Shown piece by piece: positions 17,218-27,000 of a DNA stretch of 64,000 nucleotides. The notes under the pieces are model-generated. The model saw only the letters and a list, made by a program, of their open reading frames with translations, was not told where the DNA came from and did not search any database. Numbering within the stretch: the stretch's first letter is position 1; each line of letters starts with the position of its first letter. The stretch spans positions 744,001 through 808,000 of the forward strand of contig NZ_JARXUZ010000001.1 of NCBI RefSeq assembly GCF_029893365.1, read 5' to 3'. The translations under genes were made by a program, and so were the position numbers. This stretch comes from Cryobacterium sp. CG_9.6 (GTDB taxonomy: Bacteria > Actinomycetota > Actinomycetes > Actinomycetales > Microbacteriaceae).

Positions 17218-18675
17218 CTAGGTCGCGATGCTGGGGGCAAGGGACGGGGGCTGGCGGATGCCGTGCTCGTGGCGGAGAGCGCTGAGGGCCGCGCGATAGC
17301 CCGGGAGGCCCGTGACGCCGGGCCCGGGGGGCGTCGATGACGAACACAGATACACGCCCGGCAGGGGAGTGCGCCAGGGATCGGTGGACAGTACCGGCCG
17401 CGCGATCAGCTGGCCAATGGAGACGGCACCGGCCGCGATGTCGCCGCCCACGTAATTGGGGTTTCGGTTCTCGAGGTCAACGGCGGTGCGGCTCGCGGAG
17501 CCGAGGATGGTGTCCCGAAAACCCGGGGCGAACCGTTCGATCTGGCGGGTGATGCTCTCGGTCTGGTCTTCCTGAGAGCCGCGCGGCACGTGCGTGTAGG
17601 CCCACAGCACGTGCTGGCCGGCGGGCGCGCGGGTGGAATCGAGCACGCTCGGCTGCGACACCAAGACATAGGGTGCGGCGGCGTGCTGGCCGCGGGACAC
17701 TGCATTTTCAGCGCGGGCGATCTCGGCTCGCGTGCCTCCCACGTGCAGGGTCGGTGCCTGGTGGAGCTCGGGTGCGCTCCACGGAACCGGGCCGGAGAGC
17801 GCGTAATCCACCTTGGCCACGGCGTTGCCGTACTGGAATCGGGACAGCTTTTTGGCGTAGGCGGGCGGCAGATCAGCCATTTTCGCGAGAGCCTGCGGGG
17901 CGATGTCGAGGAGCACAATCGAGGCCGGCGGCAGGTCGGAGAGGCGTCGCACGTGGGTGTCCGTCACGATCTCCCCGCCGTGCGCAAGGAGGTCGTCGAC
18001 GAGCGCGCCCGCGATGGCGCCGCTACCGCCGACAGGAATCGGCCAGCCGCGAGCGTGTGCGTGCAGGGCGAGAACGAGTCCGGCGCCCGCGGTGGACAGG
18101 CTCGGTAGATTCTGAATCGCGTGGGCAAACGCGCCCGTGAGCAGCGCGGGGGCTTCCTCGCCGCGAAACCGCAGGTTCCAGGTGCCGGTGCCCTGTTCGA
18201 GCACCCGCAACCCGAAACGTGTGACGGCCAGCGGATGCCGCGGCACGCGCAGCAGGTGATTCCCCGTGAACTCGGCGACGGCATCCACTTGGCGAAGCAG
18301 TGGGCGGAAGAGGTTGAGCCAGGCGCGCCCGTCGACGGGGCCGAGGGCGGCGGCGGTGCGTTCGAGGTCGCGGTAGGCGATGCCGGCGCGTCCGCCCGCG
18401 AGGGGGTGACCGTAGGAGATGTCGGGAACGAGCATCTTGACGCGGTCGGTGATGCCGAAGCGCTGGAAGAACTCGGAGGCGAGAGCCATGGGGTGCACGG
18501 CGGAGCCGATGTCATGGTGAAAGCCGGGGAGGGTGAGCTCGGCCGTGCTTGCGCTCCCGCCCACGATGGAGTTCTTTTCGTAGACGCGCACGGAGAGGCC
18601 CGCCCGGGCCAGAGTCACCGCGGCGGCAAGCCCATTGGGCCCGGAGCCCACAACGATCGCGTCTACGTCGCTCAT
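17218..18675 (-). CDS. Phytoene-desaturase-like NAD(P)/FAD-dependent oxidoreductase
   Basis: A 485-residue flavoprotein. The FAD-binding Rossmann motif AIVVGSGPNGLAAAVTLARA is at residues 5-24 and is followed by the Glu of VRVYEK. VGGSASTAELTLPGFHHDIG matches the PYROXD2/CrtI-like group, and the C-terminal PLPGVYLCSSSTPPGPGVTG with GYRAALSAL is the conserved second FAD-contact region. Substrate is unknown; such proteins in Actinobacteria are usually annotated only as oxidoreductases. The ATG at 18675 begins MSDVDAIVVG and is preferred to the one at 18696. No carotenoid genes are in the window. Confidence 0.88.
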   Translation of the reverse strand: MSDVDAIVVGSGPNGLAAAVTLARAGLSVRVYEKNSIVGGSASTAELTLPGFHHDIGSAVHPMALASEFFQRFGITDRVKMLVPDISYGHPLAGGRAGIAYRDLERTAAALGPVDGRAWLNLFRPLLRQVDAVAEFTGNHLLRVPRHPLAVTRFGLRVLEQGTGTWNLRFRGEEAPALLTGAFAHAIQNLPSLSTAGAGLVLALHAHARGWPIPVGGSGAIAGALVDDLLAHGGEIVTDTHVRRLSDLPPASIVLLDIAPQALAKMADLPPAYAKKLSRFQYGNAVAKVDYALSGPVPWSAPELHQAPTLHVGGTRAEIARAENAVSRGQHAAAPYVLVSQPSVLDSTRAPAGQHVLWAYTHVPRGSQEDQTESITRQIERFAPGFRDTILGSASRTAVDLENRNPNYVGGDIAAGAVSIGQLIARPVLSTDPWRTPLPGVYLCSSSTPPGPGVTGLPGYRAALSALRHEHGIRQPPSLAPSIAT

Positions 18676-18740
18676 ACCTGGTGTCGTCTCTCGCAAGTCA
18701 TACCCGCGACGGTACTACACCCGGCTGCGGCTGGCTTGAG

Positions 18741-18835
18741 TTGCTAGTTCAGGAGATCGGGGTGGTCGGGGGCAACCGGTGTCCGGAATCACGCGGGTGC
18801 CGTGCGGCTGGTGAGCGGATCTCCTGAACTAGCGA
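18741..18835. repeat. Repeat family B, copy 1 (palindromic ~95-bp element)
   Basis: Perfect 16-base inverted arms GCTAGTTCAGGAGATC (18743-18758) and GATCTCCTGAACTAGC (18818-18833) enclose 59 bases. The gap 18676-19096 has no gene and is filled mostly by this and copy 2. A REPIN-like layout. Confidence 0.85.
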
Positions 18836-18941
18836 CGGGGGAGGCCGGTCAGGTGCCGGCGGGGCTGCACACGGGGGGCTGCCGGGGAGTGCCGGGGGCT
18901 GGCGCGGGGTGCTCGATGCGGGGTCTTGCCCCGGGCGTGTG

Positions 18942-19036
18942 TTGCTAGTTCAGGAGATCGGGGTGGTCGGGGGCAACCGGTGTCCGGAATCACGCGGGTG
19001 CCGTGCGGCTGGTGAGCGGATCTCCGGAACTAGCGA
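18942..19036. repeat. Repeat family B, copy 2 (palindromic ~95-bp element)
   Basis: Same element as 18741-18835, arms 18944-18959 and 19019-19034 with one mismatch in the right arm (CCGGAA for CCTGAA). The interior is the same base for base by eye, which points to recent duplication or conversion. Five more distant copies sit at 44.5-45.3 kb. Confidence 0.85.
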
Positions 19037-19096
19037 CGGGGGCGGGGGAGGGTGGAAGGATCGAGGGAACGGGCCCGCCAGCCCCGCCCGAGGCGC

Positions 19097-20263
19097 CTAA
19101 ATGAAGGCGGCCTCGCCGGTGATGGCGCGCCCCACGATGAGGGTGTTCATCTCCTGCGTGCCCTCGTAGGAGTAGATGGCCTCAGCGTCGGAGAAGTGGC
19201 GGGCCACGTTGTACTCCAGCACGATGCCGTTGCCGCCGAACAGCTCGCGGCACCACGCGACGGTCTCGCGCATGCGGCTGGTCGTGTATGCCTTCGCGAG
19301 GGCCGAGTGCTCGTCGCGCTGGGTGCCCTCGTCGAGCATCTGCGAGACGCGAACGACCATGCCGAGGCTCGCCGTGATGTTGCCGAGGCTCTTCACCAGC
19401 AGATCCTGCACGAGCTGGTGGCCGCCGATCGCCTTGCCAAACTGCATGCGCGTCCCGGCATATGCCACTGCGGCGTCGTAGGCGCCCACCGCGATGCCCA
19501 CGGCAGCCCACGACACCTCCGCGCGGGTGAGTCGCAGCACCTTGGCCGTGTCCTTGAAGGAGTTGGCGTTCTGCAGGCGCATGCTCTCGGGAACCAGCAC
19601 GTTCTCGAGCGTGATGTCCGCGTTCTGCACGCTGCGCAGGCTGATCTTGCCCTCGATCTTGGTGGCCGTGTAGCCGGGGGTATCGGTGCGCACCATGAAA
19701 CCTTTCACCTGGTCGTCGGCCGTGTCGCGCGCCCAGATGATGGTGATGTCAGAGAATGTGCCGTTGCCGATCCAGCGCTTGGCACCGTTCAGCACCCAGC
19801 TGTCGCCGTTGCGGGTGGCCGTGGTGCGGAGCCCACGCGCCGCATCACTGCCCGAGAGCGGTTCGGTGAGGCCGAATGCCCCGGTCAGCTCACCCGACGC
19901 AAACTTGGGCAGCCACTCCGCGCGCTGCTCCGGCGACCCGCACACCGCAATGGAACCGCCCACTAGTCCGGTTTGCACGCCCACAAACGTGGAAACGGAT
20001 GCGTCCACTCGCGCCAACTCGAGCGCCACGAATCCTCGGAACACTGCCGAATTCTCGAACGGGGCCAGCTCGGGCCAGGCGTAGGAATACACTCCGAGAT
20101 CGGCCAGGGGCTTGATGACCTGGGTGGGGAAATCGGCCCGCTCCCAGTATCCGTTTGCGATCGGGTGCACCTCGGCGTCCAGGTAGGCGCGCAGTTCGGC
20201 GAGGGCTTTCTGCTCCTGGTCGGTGAGGATGTTCTGGTAGCCAAAGAAGTCGCTCGTGGTCAT
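19097..20263 (-). CDS. Acyl-CoA dehydrogenase (glutaryl-CoA dehydrogenase-like)
   Basis: A 388-residue flavoenzyme that would oxidise an acyl-CoA at the alpha-beta bond using FAD. Motifs: GAFGLTEPLSGSDAARGL near residue 130 (FAD/substrate loop), WVLNGAKRWIGNG near 156, RMQFGKAIGGHQLVQDLL near 275 and YSYEGTQEMNTLIVGRAITG at the C-terminus, where the Glu in YEGT is the catalytic base position of glutaryl-CoA and related dehydrogenases. CAGGAG precedes the ATG. Divergent from manA. No partner decarboxylase or electron-transfer flavoprotein gene is near, so the substrate is not settled. Confidence 0.93.
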   Translation of the reverse strand: MTTSDFFGYQNILTDQEQKALAELRAYLDAEVHPIANGYWERADFPTQVIKPLADLGVYSYAWPELAPFENSAVFRGFVALELARVDASVSTFVGVQTGLVGGSIAVCGSPEQRAEWLPKFASGELTGAFGLTEPLSGSDAARGLRTTATRNGDSWVLNGAKRWIGNGTFSDITIIWARDTADDQVKGFMVRTDTPGYTATKIEGKISLRSVQNADITLENVLVPESMRLQNANSFKDTAKVLRLTRAEVSWAAVGIAVGAYDAAVAYAGTRMQFGKAIGGHQLVQDLLVKSLGNITASLGMVVRVSQMLDEGTQRDEHSALAKAYTTSRMRETVAWCRELFGGNGIVLEYNVARHFSDAEAIYSYEGTQEMNTLIVGRAITGEAAFI

Positions 20264-20406
20264 CTGGTGCTCCTGCGGTCGGGTTCACCTGGCCGTCTGC
20301 GACCGGGTGAAACATGCTGGCAAACGTGTGCGATCCTACGGGGACGCCGAGGCTCCACCAAACGGGTTGGTAGTTTGGTCTAAAACGCCGAGGGAAAGAG
20401 TCAGCC

Positions 20407-21705
20407 ATGTTTGTGGGCATCACCAATACGCCTCGGAATTACGCCTGGGGGTCGCAGACGGCCATTGCCGATCTGCTGGGTCATGCAGCATCGGGTCAAC
20501 CGGAGGCCGAACTCTGGCTGGGTGCTCACGCTGGATCGCCGTCACTGATCGATGATCCGAGCACAGTCGGCGGAGCCACCGATCTCGCCGAGTGGATCGG
20601 AGCCGCACCCGAGGCCGCGCTGGGGACTGCGCTCGCCGCCTCCGTCGCCACCGATTCGCTGGCCGGCCCTGCACCGCGACTGCCCTTTCTGCTCAAGATT
20701 CTCGCCGCTGATCGGCCGTTGTCGTTGCAAGCGCATCCCACGTCCGAGCGGGCGCGGGCGGGTTTCGAACTCGAGAACGACTCGGATGTTCCTGTAGGCG
20801 CCGGCAACCGCAACTATCGTGACCCGTTTCACAAACCTGAGCTTATTTTTGCGCTGAGCGACACCTTTGAGGCGCTCAGCGGTTTCCGTGATCTCACCGA
20901 GGTGCGTCGCATCATTGGTGAACTTCGTGCGCTCGACGTGGCAACCGATAACCCGCAGCCGGGCGCTCTCGACGCGCTCGAGAGCCGACTTACCGGCCCG
21001 GATGCCGTGAGCGATACCGTGGACTGGCTGCTCCGTGATGGCCGTGGCGGTGACTCCGGCGAGGTGAAGTGGCTCGTCGAGCGGGTGGTGGCGCTCGCCC
21101 ACCATGCGGTGTTCCTGGCAGCGGGTGGCGCCGTCATCAGCTTCGCGACCGAACTCGCCACGGTGCAAGCGCTGGCAGCCGAGTACCCGGGAGACCCGGG
21201 CATCGTGATTGCGCTGCTCGTGAACCGCGTGTCACTCAAGCGCGGCGAGGCCCTGTACTTGCCAGCCGGCAACATCCACGCCTATCTATCGGGCCTCGGC
21301 GTGGAGGTGATGGCAGCGTCAGACAACGTGCTGCGCGGTGGCCTCACCCCGAAACACATTGACATTGATGAGCTCCTCGCGGTGCTGGACTTCACCCCCG
21401 TGGCGCCGCCCTACCTGGTGCCCATTATCGAGTCCGAAGGTGTCTCCGTCTTTCGACCGGATGTCGCCGACTTCCAGTTGGTGCACATTGTGGCGTCGGC
21501 GAGCAGTGCGCCCGCGCCAGAGATGCGCCAGTTCGCGCTGACCGGTCCCGGAATTGCCATCTGCACGTCGGGTGGGTTCTTGGTGGCGGGATCCGGGGCA
21601 TCCGTTACGTTGAAACGCGGCCAGGCCGTGTACGTGACCCCCGACGAGGGCGTGCTCACGTTTGCCGGCGCAGGCGAGGTGTTCCTGGCCACCACGAACA
21701 CCTGA
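20407..21705 (+). CDS. manA: Mannose-6-phosphate isomerase, class I
   Basis: A 432-residue type I phosphomannose isomerase that interconverts fructose-6-phosphate and mannose-6-phosphate, feeding GDP-mannose. Visible signatures: ITNTPRNYAWGSQTAIADL at the N-terminus, LSLQAHPTSERARAGFE (zinc-ligand Gln and His), YRDPFHKPELIFAL (zinc-ligand Glu), and YLPAGNIHAYLSGLGVEVMA with SDNVLRGGLTPKHID (catalytic Arg region). GAGGGAAAG lies upstream of the ATG. In mycobacteria manA lies near whiB2, manB, DUF3499 and sahH genes; here whiB, DUF3499 and ahcY are all within 30 kb but the manB neighbour is not seen. Confidence 0.95.
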   Translation: MFVGITNTPRNYAWGSQTAIADLLGHAASGQPEAELWLGAHAGSPSLIDDPSTVGGATDLAEWIGAAPEAALGTALAASVATDSLAGPAPRLPFLLKILAADRPLSLQAHPTSERARAGFELENDSDVPVGAGNRNYRDPFHKPELIFALSDTFEALSGFRDLTEVRRIIGELRALDVATDNPQPGALDALESRLTGPDAVSDTVDWLLRDGRGGDSGEVKWLVERVVALAHHAVFLAAGGAVISFATELATVQALAAEYPGDPGIVIALLVNRVSLKRGEALYLPAGNIHAYLSGLGVEVMAASDNVLRGGLTPKHIDIDELLAVLDFTPVAPPYLVPIIESEGVSVFRPDVADFQLVHIVASASSAPAPEMRQFALTGPGIAICTSGGFLVAGSGASVTLKRGQAVYVTPDEGVLTFAGAGEVFLATTNT

Positions 21706-21947
21706 TTCGGCACCGCTTCGGAGCCGCGGGGGCTGACGGTGGGCTGACCGCGTCCGGAACGAGCGAGTGAAGCGGATGCTGCGACACGCGTTGGTGGCCC
21801 TGGCCGCGGGTTGCCTGGTGCTTGGATCGGCGATGTGGCGGCGGGCACCCGCCGGCCCGGTGCCAGCACGCGGTTGGTGTCGGAGGCGGCGGCTAGTCTG
21901 GGGGAGCGCGCGCGTCGGGCCGTGCTAAAGGTAGTTGTGAGGGTGAA

Positions 21948-22922
21948 ATGGCCTGGTTGGTCACTGGTGGAGCCGGATACATTGGGTCGCACGTTGTGCG
22001 AGCCTTTTTGGCCGAGGGTATGAAGGTCGTTGTTCTCGACGATCTGTCGAGCGGCCACGCGGAGTTCGTGCCTTCGGACGTGCCCTTTGTGCGCGGAGAT
22101 GTGCTCGACGGCGAGCTGCTGATGAACCTGTTTTCCGACCACGAGATTGATGGCGTGGTGCACGTCGCCGGCTTCAAATATGCGGGAGTGTCGGTGCAAC
22201 GCCCGCTGCACACGTATAAGCAGAACGTGACCGCCACAGCTACCCTTCTCGCGGCGATGGACGCTGCCGGTGTCGCCCGCATCGTGTTCTCCTCGAGCGC
22301 CGCCGTCTATGGCACCCCGCGCACCGATCTGGTGACCGAAGACACGGTGAAGAACCCCGAGTCACCGTATGGGGAGTCCAAGCTCATTGGCGAGTGGCTG
22401 CTGCGCGACCAGGGTATTGCCGCCGGATTGCAGCACACGTCGCTCCGCTACTTCAACGTTGTCGGCTCCGGTTCCCCTAACCTGCGCGATACCAGCCCGC
22501 ACAACCTGTTCCCGCTGGTCTTTGCCGCTCTGAGCGACGGTCGCACACCCCGCATCAACGGCACGGACTACGCGACCCCCGATGGCACCTGTGTGCGCGA
22601 CTACATTCACGTCGCCGACCTGGCCACGTCACACGTAGCTGCGGCCCGGCGTCTGGCTGCCGGCGACACCATTGCTCCGGTCTATAACCTCGGAAGCGGT
22701 GACGGTGTGTCGGTCGGCGAGATTATGACGACGGTGGCGGCCGTGACGGGCATCGACTTTGTGCCGGACCTGGGTCCTCGCCGCGCGGGCGATCCCGACC
22801 GCATCGTGGCCTCGGGTGAGCTTGCAGCCCGCGACCTCAACTGGAAAATGCGCCACACCCTCGAGCAGATGGTGCGCAGCGCTTGGGACGCGGAGCAGGC
22901 GGCCGTCGCCGCCACGGCCTAG
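21948..22922 (+). CDS. galE: UDP-glucose 4-epimerase
   Basis: A 324-residue short-chain dehydrogenase-type epimerase that interconverts UDP-glucose and UDP-galactose. LVTGGAGYIGSHVV at residues 4-17 is the NAD-binding glycine motif, SSSAAVYG carries the active-site Ser, and SPYGESKLIGEW the YxxxK pair. GSPNLRDTSPHNLFPLV and CVRDYIHVADLA are typical of bacterial GalE. GAGGGTG precedes the ATG. The product would supply UDP-galactose for the surface polymer genes to the left and the large glycosyltransferase to the right. Confidence 0.93.
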   Translation: MAWLVTGGAGYIGSHVVRAFLAEGMKVVVLDDLSSGHAEFVPSDVPFVRGDVLDGELLMNLFSDHEIDGVVHVAGFKYAGVSVQRPLHTYKQNVTATATLLAAMDAAGVARIVFSSSAAVYGTPRTDLVTEDTVKNPESPYGESKLIGEWLLRDQGIAAGLQHTSLRYFNVVGSGSPNLRDTSPHNLFPLVFAALSDGRTPRINGTDYATPDGTCVRDYIHVADLATSHVAAARRLAAGDTIAPVYNLGSGDGVSVGEIMTTVAAVTGIDFVPDLGPRRAGDPDRIVASGELAARDLNWKMRHTLEQMVRSAWDAEQAAVAATA

Positions 22923-23157
22923 GTATATGCGGGGCGCGTGACTGGCCTGATCGGCGTTTCTCTCCCCGTTCGGTTCCTGCGAATTGGGGTGCAATCACAG
23001 CGCATTCGGGCGTTCTGGGCCATAATCGGCTCAGAGCCAGCCGGTCGGCGGTGTCGAGGTTTTCTCCCTGCTCGGCAGGGACCCCCCAAAAGGCCGAGTT
23101 GAATTATTGGGCGCGTCGCAACTCTCGATCGAGTATTGAGGGTTTACGATTCACGAC

Positions 23158-23186
23158 TTGACGAAATGTAACTACAACGGTGTAAT
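23158..23186 (+). promoter_or_regulatory. Putative whiB promoter
   Basis: TTGACG at 23158-23163, a 17-base spacer and TGTAAT at 23181-23186 point at whiB, leaving about 40 bases of leader. The gap 22923-23234 otherwise shows only AT-richer sequence than average. Confidence 0.6.
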
Positions 23187-23191
23187 TAGGG

Positions 23192-23216
23192 GGTGACACG
23201 CAACCAGGGTGTCACC
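23192..23216 (+). promoter_or_regulatory. Inverted repeat at the start of the whiB leader
   Basis: GGTGACAC (23192-23199) and GTGTCACC (23209-23216) are perfect 8-base arms around a 9-base loop. They begin at the likely transcription start, so this may be an operator or a 5'-end mRNA hairpin. Confidence 0.55.
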
Positions 23217-23234
23217 TGATCAGTGGGAGACGAT

Positions 23235-23552
23235 ATGGCTATACCTGATTATCGTTCTGGAGTCCCCGAGGACTGGTTCGTCGATCCTGTTCGTCTGGGT
23301 GTTCCCGGCGTACGACAGGAACAGGGGGAAGGCAACCCGCTCTCTTGGCAGACAGATTCGTTGTGTGCTCAGACCGACCCCGAGGCGTTTTTTCCGGAAA
23401 AAGGTGGGTCTACCCGCGATGCGAAGAAGATCTGCGCATCGTGTGAGGTTCGCTCGCAGTGCCTGGAATACGCACTCGCCAATGATGAGCGTTTCGGCAT
23501 CTGGGGCGGGCTTTCCGAACGTGAGCGGCGCAAACTGCGGAAACGCGCCTAA
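23235..23552 (+). CDS. WhiB-family iron-sulfur transcriptional regulator (WhiB2-type)
   Basis: A 105-residue protein with the four cysteines that bind a 4Fe-4S cluster: Cys44, Cys67, Cys70 and Cys76 (spacing C-x22-C-x2-C-x5-C), followed by the FGIWGGLSERERRK turn and a basic C-terminus (KLRKRA) that contacts DNA or the sigma factor. WhiB2/WhmD proteins control cell division genes in mycobacteria and streptomycetes. The ATG at 23235 is preferred to a GTG at 23223 because GGGAG lies 5 bases before it. It has its own promoter and an inverted repeat in the leader. Confidence 0.93.
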   Translation: MAIPDYRSGVPEDWFVDPVRLGVPGVRQEQGEGNPLSWQTDSLCAQTDPEAFFPEKGGSTRDAKKICASCEVRSQCLEYALANDERFGIWGGLSERERRKLRKRA

Positions 23553-23639
23553 CTTTTGCGAATTGTCGCGGCTGGGTGCTGATCCGGCTCGTGGTGGGAC
23601 CGGCTGGCTCGGGTTGTCTGTTGTAGTGACGGGGCATCC

Positions 23640-23950
23640 GGTGGCGCACATTACTTCTTCGCAGTGCTGCGGAGGGTGTGATTGGCGCCGGTCGGGGCAG
23701 AGATGACGCGATGAGGCATCCGCTGGTGGACATCGCTTCTTCGGAGGGTTCCGGAGGGTGTGATTGGCACCGGTTGAGGACGTGATGCCCCGTCACACGC
23801 GCTCACCGGCGCGCATTACTTCTTTGTGGCGCATCCGAAGGTGTCATTGGCTCCGGTGTTGAGCTCGGGGTCGCGAGATGCGGCATCCGGTGGCGGAGAT
23901 TGCTTATTCGGGGTACGCCGGAAGGTGCGATTGGCGCCGGTGGTGAGCCC
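23640..23950. repeat. Repeat family A, array 3 (four ~82-bp hairpin units)
   Basis: The gap 23553-24034 contains no gene. Four units have tails starting at 23677, 23759, 23841 and 23925 (steps 82, 82, 84). Here the sequence ahead of the hairpin is GCATCCGGTGGCGCAYATTRCTTCTT rather than the GTGTTTGG of array 1 (each written by consensus over copies). The second hairpin pairs TTCTTCGGA with TCCGGAGG. Same orientation and period as arrays 1 and 2. Confidence 0.82.
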
Positions 23951-24034
23951 GGGGTCGCGCGACGCGGGCTTATTTCAAGGCGCGCCCTCCTGCCTGACCC
24001 TCGAAGAGGATCTCCGACCTAGGCTGTCTACGTT

Positions 24035-27000
24035 ATGCAACCGCGAGTAACTGCCATCCTTGTCGCCCGAAACGGGGCGAAACACCTTGAGCGAACTCTT
24101 GAGGCGCTCGCTCGTCAAACCCGCCAGCCCGACATCGTGATCACCGTCGATTGCGGGTCAACGGATGCGACGGCGAAACTTCTGGGTGACTCTGGGCCGA
24201 CGCAATTTATTGCGGCATCTGCTGACCTGAGTTTTTGGGCAGCATTGGCCGCGGCCGTTCGCGTGATCGCAGCCCCCGAGCATGACCGTGAAATGTTGTG
24301 GCTGCTCGCGCAGGACAGTGCCCCCGAACCCGGAGCGCTCGCGGCGCTTCTGGCCCAGCTCGAAATCTCTCCCTCGGTGGCCGTGGCCGGACCGAAAATC
24401 ATGGAGTGGGTGGCCGGCGAATACATTCACGAATTCGGTCTCACCATGACTCCTGGGGGATCCACCGTGACGCTCGTGGAGAGCGAACTCGACCAGGGAC
24501 AGCACGACGGGCTCAGCGACGTGCTCGCGGTGAGCGCTGGTGGCATGCTCGTGCGCCATACGGTGTGGAATGAGCTTGACGGATTTGATCCCGCTCTCCC
24601 CGTCATTGACGATTCCCTTGATTTTTGTGTGCGTGTTCGACTCGCCGGGTATCGAGTATCCGTGGTCGCCGCCGCCCGGGCGGCCTCTGCGGGTGCCGGG
24701 GTGGCAGGCGCGAACGAGTCCTCGCGAGGACGCCCCCGACGTCGCCGCGTGCGTGCGGAACGCTCCGCTCAACTGCATCGACGCCTCGTATACTCGGCCG
24801 GATGGGCGCTGCTCTTTCACTGGCTCTCCCTCGTTCCCCTCGCGTTCCTGCGCTCGATCGGTCAGCTGCTCAAGAAGGAGCCGGGCGCAGTCCTAGGTGA
24901 ATTTGCTGCCGCGTTCGGGGCGGCCTTCCACCTCGGCCGCGTGGCCAGAGCCCGCCGGCGCTTGGCGTCGACGAAGAAGCTCGGCTGGACCTCGATCGCC
25001 AGTCTGCGCGTGACCAGTGCGGAAATGCGCCGCCGGCGCGCCCTGCAACGGGAAGCGAGCCTGGCCGGAATTCGTGGTGATCGCCCCGAAATTCGGTTCT
25101 TTGCCAGCGGCGGTGCGTGGACTCTGCTCGCGAGCGGGCTGCTCTCCGCGATTATCTTCGCCCCGCTGCTCAACGCCCGCTCTCTCACGGGCGGTGGGAT
25201 GCTGCCGCTCTCGGATAACGTGACCGAACTCTGGAGCAGCGCTACCTACGGCTGGCGCGATGTGGGGCTCGGCTTCGTGGGCGCGGCCGACCCGTTCAGC
25301 GCCGTGCTTGCTGTCCTCGGCTCCCTCACCGCGTGGGCACCCTCCTTCTCGCTGGTTCTGCTCTACCTGCTGGCGCTCCCTCTGGCCGCACTCGGTGCCT
25401 GGATGGCCGCCACCCGCTTCACCGAACGCGGCGCACTCCGCGCCATCGCTGCGGTTCTCTGGGTGCTGGCCCCCACCTTTTTGAGCGCACTCTCGACCGG
25501 GCGCCCCGCCGCGATTCTGGTGCATCTGTTGCTTCCGTGGCTGTTTTTTGCGGGATTCTCGGCGGCACGATCGTGGTCGGCTTCGGCATCCGCTGCCCTG
25601 CTTTTCGCCGCAATTGTGGCATGCTCACCGTCGCTCGCGCCCGCACTGCTCGTGTTGTGGCTGATTGCCGTGGCGACGAGCGGACGCAGCGTGATGCGGT
25701 TCATTGGCATTCCGCTTCCTGCCCTCGCCCTCTTTGCGCCACTGATTGTGGAACAGGGGCTGCGCGGAAACTGGCTCGGCCTTTTTGCAGACCCGGGGCT
25801 GCCGCTCTCCACGGCACCCGTGAGCGGACTGCAGCTCGCGCTCGGTTTTCCCTCGGGCGGGCTCGGCGGCTGGATCGCACTGCTGGACGACCAGGGAATT
25901 CCGGGCGTCACCGCCGACATTCTTGTGCCCGTGCTGTTGATTCCCCTCGCGCTGCTGGCGCTCACCGCGCTGCTGCTCAATGGTGCGCGCAGCGGTGCAG
26001 TTGCCCTGCTCCTGGCCGTGCTCGGCCTCGGTACGGCTCTCGCCGCGAACCACCTCTTTGTGGCATCGGTCGGTTCCGACACGATCAGCGTCTGGTCGGG
26101 TGCCGGGTTGAGCCTGTACTGGATGGGTCTCGTGGGCGCGGCGGTCATCGCACTACGTGCTCTTCGCCGGGTGGCGTTTGCGCCCGGAATCACCGCTGTG
26201 ATCGCCCTGACCATCGTGGCTGTGCCGTTGTTGGCCGCGTATCCGCTGCAGACCTCGCTCGTTAATAAGGGGCTTGACCGCACGCAGCCGGCATTCATTG
26301 ACGCCGAGGCGCAGATTAACCCGCGCGTGGGCACGCTGCAGATCACCCCGCAGGTCGACGGCGGAATTCGAGCCGTGGTGATGCGCGGATCCGGAGCCGT
26401 TCTCAACCAGCAATCCACGCTGGAGAGCACCGACCAGGTACCCACGCAAGAGCAGCGCGAGTTGGCGACCCTGGCCGGAAACCTGGCCTCACGCAGTGGC
26501 CTTGACGCGGCTCAGGGGCTGGCCGACTTCGGCATCCGCTTTGTCGTGTTGCAGGCAGCGGGAGGCAGTCCCGAGGCCGAGGCCACGGCGATTCGCACCG
26601 CGACGGCGCTGGATGGCAATGCCGCGCTCGCGCCCGTGGGCGACACGAGCTTCGGGCGTCTGTGGCAGCACGACGTGTCGGCTGCCGAGCGCGCGTCCGC
26701 CGAGATTCCGCCAAATGCCGGTGGCTTGTATGGTCTGCTGGCGACCCTTGCGGCTGTGGTCGTGATCGGCATCACCGTGTTGCTCTCCATTCCCACCGGT
26801 GCCGGGCGCGAAGCCGTTCGGCAGGCCAACCGCGACGCCGTGCGCCGCGCCGCCCGAGAGAACGCGCGGCTGGCGAAGGCTAAGCCCCGGCGCCGGCGTT
26901 CCAAGACGGTAGCGGATGCCGCGGTGCCCGCAGCCGTGACACCTGGTGTCCCCGGAACCCCGCTTGAACCTGCCGTGTCGCTAGTGTCTCGCAGGGAACT

